A stretch of 64,000 bases of DNA, taken from assembly GCA_963663605.2 (NCBI GenBank), contig CAXXVF010000001.1:310001-374000 (forward strand), in the 5' to 3' direction. Both the position numbers and the translations under genes were made by a program. Position 1 is the first letter of the stretch, and every line of letters starts with the position of its first letter. Positions 44,554-53,944 of the stretch are shown piece after piece. The notes beneath the pieces were generated by a model. It was not told the origin of the DNA. It searched no databases and saw only the letters and a list, made by a program, of their open reading frames with translations. Source of the DNA: Sporobacter sp963663605 (GTDB lineage Bacteria; Bacillota; Clostridia; Oscillospirales; Oscillospiraceae).

Positions 44554-44602
44554 ATGAAAAAGACCTCCTGAATTACGTGTCTTTTTTATTTTGGAATAAA
44601 CA

Positions 44603-44632
44603 GCGGGGCCTTGTCCAGCGACAGGGCCCCGC
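44603..44632 (-). terminator. GC-rich hairpin between binding-protein and permease genes
   Basis: GCGGGGCC and GGCCCCGC arms are separated by 14 bases that can extend the stem. The downstream minus-strand sequence is only weakly T-rich, so it may stabilise the binding-protein mRNA or limit read-through rather than fully terminate. Confidence 0.5.
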
Positions 44633-44700
44633 CGTTAGATATTTATGGGGTGCCGTCAAGCCTTATATAAGCAAGTTGAAGACACGCTGCCTAAATGGGA

Positions 44701-45762
44701 TTAGTCCATGAAAGCGCTGTCATATTCCCAGCGGGAAATCGGGTAGATCTGCTCGATATTATCTACCGTGACAGCAATCATAACCTGCTTGACAGACGGT
44801 GTTTCCGTGTAGCCGCAGTCAATGGCATTGACACCGCCATCGATGAAGGCCAGGCATGCGTAGATAGATGTCAGCATTTCGCTGTAGGAATCACACCAGG
44901 AAGTACCGTACATACGGCCGTCTCTGATTGCCTGGAAAGCGGAGGGATATCCGGTGCCGCCCCATACGAGGATGCCTTCGTCCTGCCGGTTGGCAGCTTC
45001 AATGGCCTGAACAGCACCGATCGCGATATCATCGGATGCGCAGTAGACGCACTGGATGTCCTGATATTTGGTAAGCAGGTTGCTCATCTTTGTAACGGCG
45101 TCATCTGTAGACCATCTTTCGATGTACTGGTGGTCGATGATCGTCATCTCGGTGTTCTGCTCGAAATATTCCTGAGCGCCTGTGCCCATGCGGGCGTTGG
45201 CGACGGCTTCGGCCGGCGCGTCGAGAATGATGGCGTTGCCGCTGTTGCCGCATGCCGCTGCAAGATACTCAGCGCCCTGCTGGCCCATTTCATAGTCGGC
45301 GCCCTGAATATGGAAGGTATGCGGAGCTGTTGCGCAGCCGCCGTTAAGCGTGATAACAGGAATGCCGGCTGTCTCGGCGTCCGTGATAGCGGTGTTAGAA
45401 GCCTCGGTATCCATGCCTTCCATGATGATTCCGTGGTAACCCTGCGTGATGCAGTCCTGAATGATGCTGTTCTGAACTGTGGGGTCATACTGACCGTCGA
45501 AAACATTCAGCGTGACATTGGGATACATTGCTAAGCCTTCAGCGATAGCCGTATTATACATCTCGTTCATGATGCCGGCTGTGCTGATGGGGATAAAGGC
45601 CAATTTAATTTCTTCCGTATAAACGTCTGTGCCGGTGAGTGCTATTGCTCCTTCAGCGGGTGCTTCAGCGCCCGTATCTGCTTCCTCTTTTGCGGCGCAG
45701 CCGGCGAGAAAGGCTACGATCATAGTGATTGCCATAAGAAGTACTAAGATTCTTTTCGTCAT
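44701..45762 (-). CDS. Sugar ABC transporter substrate-binding lipoprotein
   Basis: The precursor has about 353 residues. A signal peptide ends in the lipobox LAGC (C22). The mature part is a periplasmic-binding protein I/RbsB-like fold (IIMEGMDTEASNTAITDAETA; VYCASDDIAIGAVQAIEAANR). ATG 45762 is preferred over TTG 45780 because GAAAGGATG precedes it. It is the first gene of the importer and should capture the substrate at the cell surface. No adjacent catabolic gene identifies the sugar. Confidence 0.92.
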   Translation of the reverse strand: MTKRILVLLMAITMIVAFLAGCAAKEEADTGAEAPAEGAIALTGTDVYTEEIKLAFIPISTAGIMNEMYNTAIAEGLAMYPNVTLNVFDGQYDPTVQNSIIQDCITQGYHGIIMEGMDTEASNTAITDAETAGIPVITLNGGCATAPHTFHIQGADYEMGQQGAEYLAAACGNSGNAIILDAPAEAVANARMGTGAQEYFEQNTEMTIIDHQYIERWSTDDAVTKMSNLLTKYQDIQCVYCASDDIAIGAVQAIEAANRQDEGILVWGGTGYPSAFQAIRDGRMYGTSWCDSYSEMLTSIYACLAFIDGGVNAIDCGYTETPSVKQVMIAVTVDNIEQIYPISRWEYDSAFMD

Positions 45763-46408
45763 TTTATAACATCCTTTCAATAATTTTGACTTATATTCAT
45801 ATATGTAAATATAAAATCAATACAAATGTTACGCTAGAATCGAAAAAGCGATACAGCAGTCTTCTGCTGCAGCAACGGCGAATAGTGTTTGTTGTCGCGT
45901 TGATGGATGCAGGCTATCGTAAACAAGATGTGAAAAAGTATAAAAGGACAAAATTTTTAGTAATTTGCCCAAGAAATATACATAATCATGTACGAAATGT
46001 ATAAATACATACGCAGAAATTTTGCTTTTACTGGTTAGCCTCCTGAAAACTATACTTCATACGTTTGAAAATGTACATATCTATAACTTATAAAATATTA
46101 ATGGAATTTTTGTAGTATAAAACGATGATTATGAAAACGCCGTGACGGCATGAAAATAGCAATAAAGCGGAAAGTACTATGCCGGCCCCTGTTTATCATC
46201 CCATAATAAAGGTTACATTTTCAGTTATTTAGCACTATATAATTATAGGAGGCTATGAAAGCAGTTAAGGGACAAGGATACGGCTTTTGTCCGTTGTTCA
46301 ACCGTATCCCCGGTGTCTATGCAGGCGGGATGCACAGCGCCGTTCTCTCCGGGATGCTCCGGACCGGCGCTTCTCGAATTAAACCTGATCTTAACCTCCG
46401 AAGCTTTG
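45763..46408. other. 646-base intergenic region
   Basis: The left part is AT-rich and should hold the importer promoter. An ORF at 46255-46443 on the plus strand has a good GGAGG site, but its protein is unrecognised and it overlaps the convergent YfcC gene end. I see no RNA or convincing conserved gene here. Confidence 0.5.
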
Positions 46409-47890
46409 TCAAAACGGTCCATAATGGACGGCAATTCCGATAAACAGGAATACGCATGCCAGAACCAAGGAGACAAGCTGAATTTTCCATGTCCATTTAA
46501 ACCATTTCGGGTAGGTGACGACCGTCAGGCCCAGGCAGATTAAAAGCACCGGATTCGTGGGATAAATGATATTGGAGAATCCGTCGCCGAAACAGAAAGC
46601 GAGGACCGATGTCTGCCGGGTTATGCCAACGAGATCCGAAAGCGGCGCGATCAGCGGCATTACTAAAAATGCCTTCGCCGAAGAAGAGCCGATGAAAAGT
46701 TCAAGCAGGAGGATCAGGACGTAGATGAGAAGGACCGCAACATAGGGCGATGTTGTCCGTATGGCGTTTGCCGTATAGTACAGGATCGTGTCCATGATCC
46801 CGCCGCTTGTGATAATGAACTTAACGCTCATAGCGAGCAGAATAAGGATGATACCGGGGGCGATCCCCGCAACGCTTTTGCCGATGATTTTCATTTTTCC
46901 CTTGAAGCGGATACCTGCGATCGTCGAAGCAACGATCCCTCCGATTAAAAACAGGAGGCCGATGACGGGAAGGATCAGGTCGGACAGTACGGGTATGAAC
47001 GAGGCGATCACGATCAGCGCCACGATCGCGAGTATAAAAACACCGAAGGAAACTGTCGCGCGCTTCAATTTTTTATATGCCTCCGGGGTCTTTTTGCTGA
47101 GCATCTGCCGGAGACTGTCTATGTTCCGGTATTTCAGACGGAGTGCTTCATCGTCACCGTACACCATGGATTTTGCGGGGTCTTTTTCGATACGTCGGGC
47201 ATAACGATACAAAAACAGGTAGACGACGGCGTAATAGACGACAAAAATGATCACGCGGTAGCCGAACCCCGAATAAAGGGGCAGGTCGGCGATCTCCTGC
47301 GTGATGGCGATGGAAAAAGGGTTCATAATCGCGGCCGTAAAACCAAAACAGGAGGCCAGCATGCTCATGCCGAGCCCAATGAGCGAGTCCCAGCCGAGGC
47401 AATACGCCAGCGCGACGATGATCGGTACCAAAGCGATGTTTTCCTCAAAGGTTCCGAGGACGGCGCCGAGGAGCATGAAGAAGAATATAATGATCGCCAT
47501 CAGCAGATATTTGACATTACTGAACCGCTTCACCGCAGTAGATATCGCCAGAGACATGACTTCGCTTTTTTCCAGGAGTGAAAATGCCGCGCTGACGGCG
47601 AGCAGGAAGAATATGATTACGATGACGACTGCGCCGTCGGAACTCCAAAGCACCTCTACAGGCGCCGTTGCCCAGCGCCAAACCGGGAAACGCGCCGCGT
47701 CGGTGAAATGGAACGACCCCTGTACGATGGCCTCTCGGCCGTCCGTTATTTGCCGGTCGTAGCTGCCTGTCGGGATGACGAGGCTCAGTATGCCGGCGGC
47801 AATGACCAGCAGCAGTAAAATCGCCAGAGCGGTTAAAAATGTTTTTTTGCCGATCTTGATGGACAGATCTTCCCGTGCGTGTTCTGCCAT
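46409..47890 (-). CDS. YfcC/DcuC-family anaerobic carboxylate carrier
   Basis: This membrane protein of about 493 residues has around twelve hydrophobic segments. The family regions are AGILSLVIPTGSYDR, a central GTFEENIALVPIIVALAY and the GSSSAKAFLVMPLIAPLSDLVG segment. It probably exchanges or imports dicarboxylates, amino acids or related acids. ATG 47890 follows AAGGAGGG; the longer frame to 47983 is not used. The true substrate is unknown. Confidence 0.85.
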   Translation of the reverse strand: MAEHAREDLSIKIGKKTFLTALAILLLLVIAAGILSLVIPTGSYDRQITDGREAIVQGSFHFTDAARFPVWRWATAPVEVLWSSDGAVVIVIIFFLLAVSAAFSLLEKSEVMSLAISTAVKRFSNVKYLLMAIIIFFFMLLGAVLGTFEENIALVPIIVALAYCLGWDSLIGLGMSMLASCFGFTAAIMNPFSIAITQEIADLPLYSGFGYRVIIFVVYYAVVYLFLYRYARRIEKDPAKSMVYGDDEALRLKYRNIDSLRQMLSKKTPEAYKKLKRATVSFGVFILAIVALIVIASFIPVLSDLILPVIGLLFLIGGIVASTIAGIRFKGKMKIIGKSVAGIAPGIILILLAMSVKFIITSGGIMDTILYYTANAIRTTSPYVAVLLIYVLILLLELFIGSSSAKAFLVMPLIAPLSDLVGITRQTSVLAFCFGDGFSNIIYPTNPVLLICLGLTVVTYPKWFKWTWKIQLVSLVLACVFLFIGIAVHYGPF

Positions 47891-48208
47891 GCTGCTTGCC
47901 CTCCTTGGGACGAAAAAGTATACAGTGTCCCCAAAAATTATATAGTCAATTATGATAATAAGTAACAAGCTGCCGAAAGTCAAACTTTAATCGTACGAAC
48001 AGGTTTACTCGGCATTATGATCAATTTCTTTCAGGCTGTTTTCAGCACTTTTGGGACAATAAAACAGTTTGAGCGGTGAAAATAATGAATATTTGTTGGA
48101 ATCTCGTAAAATTTAGGTTAGGGAGTTGTTAAGGACAAGATTTTACTTTATACTGTAGGCGGCATATTCCCCGAACATAAAAAGCGGGAATAATATCGGA
48201 GGATTAAG
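47891..48208. other. 318-base divergent intergenic region
   Basis: It separates YfcC (minus) from the Na/phosphate cotransporter (plus). A good promoter for the latter is at 48126-48154. No pho-box-like repeat or riboswitch was recognised. Confidence 0.5.
48126..48154 (+). promoter_or_regulatory. Promoter of the Na/phosphate cotransporter gene
   Basis: TTGTTA and TATACT are exactly 17 bases apart, 54 bases before the ATG. Confidence 0.6.
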
Positions 48209-49825
48209 ATGAGCTTATTGATGGCGTTTTCGTTACTGGGCGGTTTGGGTTTGTTCCTTTACGGGATGAAGATGATGTCCGACGGCCTCGAAAACATGGC
48301 GGGCGACAGGATGCGCTGTGTTCTTGAAATGCTGACAAACAAACGTCTGGCGGCTGTTGGTGTCGGAGCCGGCGTCACGGCGATCGTACAGAGCTCATCT
48401 GCAACGACCGTCATGGTCGTCGGCTTCGTCAACGCAGGCCTTATGACGCTTCTTCAGGCAACAGGCGTCATTATGGGCGCGAACATCGGTACCACCATCA
48501 CCGCGCAGTTAATTGCGTTTAAACTGTCGGATATTGCTCCGTTCATTTTGTTTGCCGGTATGATTATGACGATTTTTCTCCGGAAAAGAAAAGCCATACG
48601 GCTCGGTGAAATCGTTTTAGGATTCGGCATGTTGTTTGTCGGCTTGGCGCTGATGTCCGATGCGATGGCGCCGCTCAGGGAAAACGAGGCGTTTCGGAAC
48701 TTTCTCGTCAGTTTTAAAAGTCCGGTAATCGGGATACTCATCGGAGCGGTCTTTACAGCCATCATCCAAAGCTCATCGGCTTCCGTCGGTATTCTGCAGG
48801 CTATGGCGCTCATGGGACTCATCGGTTTGGATTCGGCAGTATACGTAGTACTTGGCCAAAACATAGGAACGTGCGTCACAGCTATAATCTCGGCTGTCGG
48901 CACGAGTACGAATTCAAAGCGCGCGGCCGGCATCCATCTGGTTTTTAATATTGCCGGGACGCTTATTTACCTGCTTGTGATTACTGTTTTCCCGCAAATC
49001 ATCACATGGATACAATCGTTGTCGCCGGAAAACGTAACCAGGCAGATCGCCAACTTCCACACGGTATTCAACGTATCCGTCACAATTCTTCTGTTCCCGT
49101 TTGCCAACCATATGGTCAAGCTGGTTTCGCTTATCATACCGGATAAGGAAAAGCCCGGCAGCGCCGAAAAAAAGCTTGTTTATCTGGACGAGCGTATCAT
49201 CCAGACACCGGCGATTGCACTGCCCCAGACGATGAAGGAACTCGACCGGATGGGTGTGATCACGCAGGATAATTTCAGCCTTGCGCTGGAGGCGTTCTTC
49301 AAACAGGACGAGCTGACAATCCGTAAGGTGGCGGAGCTGGAGAATACCGTCGATTTTTTAAGCGACAACATAACAAACTATTTGATCAATTTCAGGGGCG
49401 CGGAGCTATCGTATGACGATCTGAAGCAGTTGGGCAAGCTGTATCACGTGATCATAGACCTCGAACGTATCAGTGACCGCGCCGAAAATATTGCCGAATA
49501 CACAATGACGCTTATTGACACGAAGGAAAAAATGACGGATGTTGCGCTTGGTGAGCTGAAAGTCATATCCGATAAAACGATGGATGTATTCAAAATGAGT
49601 CTCGAGATATTTAAAACCCGCGACTTATCCGCTATGCAGGCGCTTGAAACCATGAAGCGGGAAGTCGATACGTTACAGGAGATTTATACGGAAAACCACA
49701 TTCAGAGACTGCAGGAGGAAATGTGCCGTCCGCATACGGGCGTCGTGTTCACAAATATGCTTGCCTCGCTTGAGCGCATTGCCAGCCACTCGATCAATAT
49801 CGCCTATTCGATCGACCTGGAATAA
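48209..49825 (+). CDS. Na+/phosphate cotransporter with PhoU domain
   Basis: The protein has 538 residues. It has two repeats of the NptA-type transporter marked by QSSSAT and QSSSAS, with about eight helices. A C-terminal PhoU-like helical domain occupies about residues 340-538. It should move phosphate with sodium, or act as an efflux route. CGGAGG precedes the ATG. A GC-rich terminator follows. No pst or phoPR genes are nearby. Confidence 0.92.
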   Translation: MSLLMAFSLLGGLGLFLYGMKMMSDGLENMAGDRMRCVLEMLTNKRLAAVGVGAGVTAIVQSSSATTVMVVGFVNAGLMTLLQATGVIMGANIGTTITAQLIAFKLSDIAPFILFAGMIMTIFLRKRKAIRLGEIVLGFGMLFVGLALMSDAMAPLRENEAFRNFLVSFKSPVIGILIGAVFTAIIQSSSASVGILQAMALMGLIGLDSAVYVVLGQNIGTCVTAIISAVGTSTNSKRAAGIHLVFNIAGTLIYLLVITVFPQIITWIQSLSPENVTRQIANFHTVFNVSVTILLFPFANHMVKLVSLIIPDKEKPGSAEKKLVYLDERIIQTPAIALPQTMKELDRMGVITQDNFSLALEAFFKQDELTIRKVAELENTVDFLSDNITNYLINFRGAELSYDDLKQLGKLYHVIIDLERISDRAENIAEYTMTLIDTKEKMTDVALGELKVISDKTMDVFKMSLEIFKTRDLSAMQALETMKREVDTLQEIYTENHIQRLQEEMCRPHTGVVFTNMLASLERIASHSINIAYSIDLE

Positions 49826-49843
49826 GCAGAACAACAAAATAAA

Positions 49844-49870
49844 GCGCGCCGCTTTTTGAGCGGCGCGTTT
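49844..49870 (+). terminator. Terminator after the Na/phosphate gene
   Basis: The arms GCGCGCCGC and GCGGCGCG enclose TTTTTGA and are followed by TTTCTTG. Confidence 0.7.
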
Positions 49871-49897
49871 CTTGTTATCTTATATAGCGGTATTCAA

Positions 49898-50464
49898 TTA
49901 ATTATCCGTAAGCGTGAATTTCCACGCGCAGTTACACGTTTCGTCCGTCACGTCGGGGTAGCAGCTGATGACCTCGCATGTAAACCGATTGTCGATCGTT
50001 TTCGCAAAATCTCCGTATTCGATGATCCCGACGGACTTGCAGGGGTGAAACTCCATTCCCTTCCGCTTCCGCGCGGTTTGCACGCGGCAGTCCAGCGTCC
50101 TGTAAATCAGGACGTTGTCTTCTATGATGATCTCGTCCTTGTTGATCGTTGCGTACATCCTAAAACCCAGCGCCCGTCTCAGTCCGTCAATCCCGGCCTG
50201 TTCCGGCAGGTTCAAAAACTGTTTAATCCGTTTGGCCTCTATGACCGTGAAGCTTCTCCATATGTTTTCATCGTGTTCCATGGCCTCGTCCATGCCGAAT
50301 TTGCTTTCGACCGATTGAAACCAGACGCCGTCCATCGCCAGCCAATTCTTGGCGTAGTTTTCAATAAGCCGGAGCAGCTCTTCCTTTTCCAGTTGTGCGA
50401 TTAGCTCTTTACCCATAAAGTCATCCCTTTGATTTATTTTATACTGTTCTTCCATATTAGACAT
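49898..50464 (-). CDS. DUF6125-like cytosolic protein
   Basis: The 188-residue protein starts with ELIAQLEKEELLRLIENYAKNWLAMDGVWF, then has charged helical sequence, ending in a half with cysteines spaced DCRVQTARKRKGMEFHPC and EVISCYPD-CNC. That pattern fits DUF6125/L-2-amino-thiazoline-like clostridial proteins; metal binding is plausible. ATG 50464 is ten bases after a TATAAT, so the 5' leader would be very short despite a GGAG. The promoter is nearly identical to that of the PEP-binding gene at 51094. Confidence 0.65.
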   Translation of the reverse strand: MSNMEEQYKINQRDDFMGKELIAQLEKEELLRLIENYAKNWLAMDGVWFQSVESKFGMDEAMEHDENIWRSFTVIEAKRIKQFLNLPEQAGIDGLRRALGFRMYATINKDEIIIEDNVLIYRTLDCRVQTARKRKGMEFHPCKSVGIIEYGDFAKTIDNRFTCEVISCYPDVTDETCNCAWKFTLTDN

Positions 50465-50473
50465 GCAGGCTCC

Positions 50474-50514
50474 ATTATAACGCGCAAAGCCGGCGGAATC
50501 AATATCCGCCGGCT
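50474..50514 (-). promoter_or_regulatory. Promoter with GGCGGA-N7-TCCGCC operator (copy 1)
   Basis: TTGATT (50497-50502) and TATAAT (50474-50479) are 17 bases apart on the minus strand. The inverted repeat AGCCGGCGGA / TCCGCCGGCT (50488-50514) covers the -35. It matches copy 2 at 35 of 39 bases. The hairpin could also terminate the SMR transcript. Confidence 0.7.
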
Positions 50515-50586
50515 CAGCCAGTTAATAAAGTCCTTGTTCTCAGTCTGCGCCGTTTTGGCAGCACTTGCCCATATCATACTGCAGGG

Positions 50587-50919
50587 TTATTGCTTACTCA
50601 ATAATATATCGCTTACATTCAGCAGTATAACGCCTGCGGCGATTATAATAATGGACGCGATTTTCAGACTGCTGCAGGGTTCCTTGAAGCATACCATTCC
50701 GATGATGGATATACCCAGAATACCGACGCCTGCCCATATTGCGTATGCAACGCTTAAATCAAATCTTTTTAGTGCGAATATGAAAACGGTTAACCCTATT
50801 CCCCATAATACAAATGTAAAAACAGAGGGATATAGTCTTGTAAAGCCCTCAGACATCTTCATACAGGTCGAAGACAGCAATTCAGCAACGATTCCTATTG
50901 ACAACAACAACCATTTCAA
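50587..50919 (-). CDS. Small multidrug resistance (SMR) transporter
   Basis: The 110-residue protein has four hydrophobic helices and the catalytic glutamate in the first helix (SIGIVAELLSSTCMK, E13-14 region), followed by SEGFT and AYAIWAGVG. These are the marks of EmrE/SugE-type proton-coupled exporters. It may export quaternary compounds or guanidinium. GGGAGG precedes the ATG. The substrate is not clear. Confidence 0.9.
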   Translation of the reverse strand: MKWLLLSIGIVAELLSSTCMKMSEGFTRLYPSVFTFVLWGIGLTVFIFALKRFDLSVAYAIWAGVGILGISIIGMVCFKEPCSSLKIASIIIIAAGVILLNVSDILLSKQ

Positions 50920-51028
50920 TTTCAGATCCTCCCATCAATTATTGTGCAATATCGACGATTATAACATAATATTACAATTACTGCACACATATTTTGGGAA
51001 AATGCGAATTTGCTCAAATCCCCAATAA

Positions 51029-51062
51029 AAAACCGTCCGCGGCAAGATTTCCGTCGGGCGGT
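51029..51062 (-). terminator. Terminator of the KaiC/PEP-binding gene
   Basis: On the minus strand ACCGCCCGACGG pairs imperfectly with CCGCGGACGGT and is followed by TTTTTTATT, 32 bases after the stop codon. Confidence 0.65.
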
Positions 51063-51093
51063 GTCGGCTTTCTATCATGCGCGTTGTGAAAGA

Positions 51094-53688
51094 TCAGCCT
51101 TGTTGGTTCTCCGCTGTTGTACTGCTTTTTCCGCATATTGCCTGGCGTTCCTTGAAATCTGCGTACAGCGTGATTTTTTCATTCTCCTGCAGCTCATAGA
51201 CCTTGACGATCGGATCATAATTCTGCGCGTCGTCATGGATTTTCGGCAGGATGGATTCCTGACCTTCAAAAAAGTCCGAATTGAAAATCACCGTGCCGGC
51301 GGCTTTGGTACCCATTATGGCGATATAGAACATTTCGGACTCGACAATGTCCTGGAACATGTGGCTGCCGTATGAAAGCTCCGGTACGAACCCGATCTCC
51401 GGGTTGGCGTATTCGCAGATGATCTTGAAATTGGAGATGTCGGCGAACGCGACCGGGACGCCGAGCTCCGGAGAAGACGTGCCGATCCTTCCCGGGCTTA
51501 AAAGGAGCATGTTTTTGCCGCTGTCCTTGTAATATTTGTTGATTGCAGAAACAATATTGGCAACGCTCGCCTTTTCCTTATAGGGATAATTGTGATATGC
51601 GGATGCGCTTATATAAACCACGACGTCGATTGGTAGAAGCGCGTTGTTGCCCATGAACGCCCGCTTGATTTTGAACAGCGTATCTTCCCGTGGGATCTCG
51701 GGTATTTTCCGTATGGCGGCCGCCTGCCACACGGACATAGGCCGGCATTGCAGCATGTTGATTACAAACGCGCCGTCTTCACGGAAATTGATCGTATATT
51801 CGATATCGACGGGCGTTCCATAATGCTCCTGAAGCATCTTCAGGATATCGCGCATCATGCGCATGAGCTTCTCGTTCTTTGTAACCTGCTGACAGGATAC
51901 GAACAGGACTTCCCGCTGCTGCCCGCGTTCCCTGAATTCAAGCTCGATGTCGTAATCGTGTTCCGCGATCAGATCCACATACCAGTCCGGAAGTTTTCCC
52001 AATATAGCGGTCACCAAAACATCTGAAACCGCGTTCTTCGAATATTCGATGACGTCCATCTTGCGCTGTGAAAAGCGGTGTTTTTCTTCCGAGGTCGTCA
52101 GCACCGTTATTTCCGGCCTGTCCAGATTGACGAGTCTCGGATAATCGACGCCGGTCCGGTCGACGGCTTTCGTACCGAGTCCCGCAACGAGCCTGAGGAG
52201 GCCCGCGTCGGCGCTCAAGTCGTCGCTCCATCGGTATATGCTCTGCGAGAACCCGACCCCCGCCACGCACGGCATATAGTAGTCGTCGAATTTCATGCCG
52301 CTTACGCGCTGCACAAGGATTGCCATCTGTTCGTCCATTCGCGCTAGCCCGCGCCGCGCGCGGTATTCCAGAGCGGATTTATCGAGGGTGCTGGCATAAA
52401 CACGCTTAATTGCCGTTTCAAAATTTAAAAGCCGCTCTTCCGGGTCACAGGCATTGACGCAGAATATGGACTCGTATTTACCCGCAAACGCGTTGCCGAA
52501 CCCGTCTTCAAGAAAACTGCTTGAGCGGACGATGATCGGCGTCTGCCCGAAATAATCAAGCATCCTGCGGAATTGAGCGCGGATGTTTTCGGAGAAATGG
52601 CCGTCTATGATGCCCTTTGCCTGCTCGGCGCGGCTTTCCTCATCCTGCTGCTGTGTCCGTATCCGCCACAGATTGTTTTCAACGATATAGGAATAAAACA
52701 CATCGGTCGCGATGTAAAAGGAATCCTGAAGCTCAATATAGGAAGCGTATTGGGGAAGATGATTGTCGATCATTTTCCGGGCAAGGAGCATACCGCAGGC
52801 TTTGCCGCCGATCGTGCCGGTCCCGATGACTCTGTCCTTGATGAAGAAATAGTCCTCCGGACTGAATTCCTCGTTGATCATACCGGCCATCTTTTTATCA
52901 TGCGTCATCAGGCTCCGGCTGATTTTATTCAGAGTTCTCTGTGTTATTTTGCCGTCGTAGTAATCGTCTTTCGCCGCGCTGAAGAAGCGCTCGTAGCTGT
53001 CCACATTCTGTTCCGCGTGTTCCTTTTGCTCATCACTTAAAAGCCTGTAATACTCGGACATATCAACGCTGCTTGAGAGCACTTCGGAGCGCAGGTCCTC
53101 GTTAAGCCTGTGGGGCAGGAACATATCCGGAAGATAACGGTTCCAGACTTTGAGCGGATGTATGAACGTGTTTTCATCGTCGGAGTAGACGTTTATGAAT
53201 ATCTGCGTTGTCTCCTGAATTTTGGCTATGGTAGAAAAGTCATGGTGACCGCGCAGAACGGGAAAATAAGCGACCGTGTCCAATTCGAACAGATACGGGC
53301 ACGTAACTCTGAAGAAGTTGCCCATCATCAGATCCGTAAACCACGCGGCCTGAAGGTCTGAAAGGCAGTCAAACACGTAGAATGCGTCAAAGCCCGCCTC
53401 TTCAATAATATTGTGGACATTGATCGAAAATTTTTCAAAGCCTTCGGAAGCTTTCAGGTAAACGATGTTCAGGCCTTCCTGCTCCTCGAAAAAAGCGGGA
53501 TGATGAGAAAATCGAATATAGTAAACGTCGCGCTTATCTTTGATCGCCTGTTTCACATACGGCTCCGCCAGCTTTTTGAAATCGTTCAGGTTTGATACCT
53601 GCACGACGACGTTGTCGCCTAAACGGACGTTGTCAACAATATCATCAAGTCCTTCTACGCCGCAGTTGATTCTTTGAAAAGCGGACAT
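51094..53688 (-). CDS. KaiC/RecA-like domain fused to PEP/pyruvate-binding ATP-grasp domain
   Basis: The protein has 864 residues. Residues about 1-190 look like a KaiC/RAD55-type domain (GVEGLDDIVDNVRLGDNVVV, YVFDCLSDLQ) but the P-loop is missing. After a linker, residues about 290-690 have the PEP synthase/PPDK ATP-binding motif GTIGGKACGMLLA and RSSSFLEDGFGNAFAGKYES. A phosphohistidine domain (TSH-type) is not visible, so it may bind or sense PEP/ATP rather than make PEP. GGAGGTGACTGT precedes the ATG. The promoter shares an operator with DUF6125. Confidence 0.8.
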   Translation of the reverse strand: MSAFQRINCGVEGLDDIVDNVRLGDNVVVQVSNLNDFKKLAEPYVKQAIKDKRDVYYIRFSHHPAFFEEQEGLNIVYLKASEGFEKFSINVHNIIEEAGFDAFYVFDCLSDLQAAWFTDLMMGNFFRVTCPYLFELDTVAYFPVLRGHHDFSTIAKIQETTQIFINVYSDDENTFIHPLKVWNRYLPDMFLPHRLNEDLRSEVLSSSVDMSEYYRLLSDEQKEHAEQNVDSYERFFSAAKDDYYDGKITQRTLNKISRSLMTHDKKMAGMINEEFSPEDYFFIKDRVIGTGTIGGKACGMLLARKMIDNHLPQYASYIELQDSFYIATDVFYSYIVENNLWRIRTQQQDEESRAEQAKGIIDGHFSENIRAQFRRMLDYFGQTPIIVRSSSFLEDGFGNAFAGKYESIFCVNACDPEERLLNFETAIKRVYASTLDKSALEYRARRGLARMDEQMAILVQRVSGMKFDDYYMPCVAGVGFSQSIYRWSDDLSADAGLLRLVAGLGTKAVDRTGVDYPRLVNLDRPEITVLTTSEEKHRFSQRKMDVIEYSKNAVSDVLVTAILGKLPDWYVDLIAEHDYDIELEFRERGQQREVLFVSCQQVTKNEKLMRMMRDILKMLQEHYGTPVDIEYTINFREDGAFVINMLQCRPMSVWQAAAIRKIPEIPREDTLFKIKRAFMGNNALLPIDVVVYISASAYHNYPYKEKASVANIVSAINKYYKDSGKNMLLLSPGRIGTSSPELGVPVAFADISNFKIICEYANPEIGFVPELSYGSHMFQDIVESEMFYIAIMGTKAAGTVIFNSDFFEGQESILPKIHDDAQNYDPIVKVYELQENEKITLYADFKERQAICGKSSTTAENQQG

Positions 53689-53729
53689 ACAGTCACCTCC
53701 GGTAAGTTATCAGGAAATTACTATTTTTG

Positions 53730-53768
53730 ATTATAACGCGCATGGCAGGCGGAAGCAATATCCGCCGG
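53730..53768 (-). promoter_or_regulatory. Promoter with GGCGGA-N7-TCCGCC operator (copy 2)
   Basis: TTGCTT (53753-53758) and TATAAT (53730-53735) are 17 bases apart on the minus strand. The inverted repeat GGCGGA-N7-TCCGCC (53748-53766) covers the -35. It is nearly the same as copy 1 at 50474-50512. Confidence 0.7.
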
Positions 53769-53876
53769 TGTTTAAATTCGTCACGGGCGCGAAATGGGAA
53801 CAACGGCCGCGGCAGGTGTTATCATTTGCCGTCACAATAAATGCAGCATTTTTGGCGTTTTATAAAAAGTTCACTA

Positions 53877-53931
53877 TTGACATATTGGTCTAATGGCGTT
53901 AAACTAATATCAGGTCTAATGTCATTAAACT
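53877..53931 (+). promoter_or_regulatory. BlaI-type promoter and twin operators
   Basis: TTGACA (53877-53882) and TAAACT (53900-53905) are 17 bases apart. Two 19-base repeats GGTCTAATG(G/T)C(G/A)TTAAACT occur at 53887-53905 and 53913-53931. The second holds TAATG-T-CATTA, a perfect short palindrome. Repeat 1 covers the spacer and -10, so binding would repress. Confidence 0.7.
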
Positions 53932-53944
53932 CGGAGGCGTTATC

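Noticed and set aside
45786..46004. Plus-strand 72-residue ORF before the ABC genes
   Set aside because: It is AT-rich, has no ribosome site and lies in the likely promoter region of the binding-protein gene.
46255..46443. Plus-strand 62-residue ORF with GGAGG
   Set aside because: The protein is unrecognised, has no hydrophobic or domain pattern, and overlaps the YfcC gene end on the other strand.
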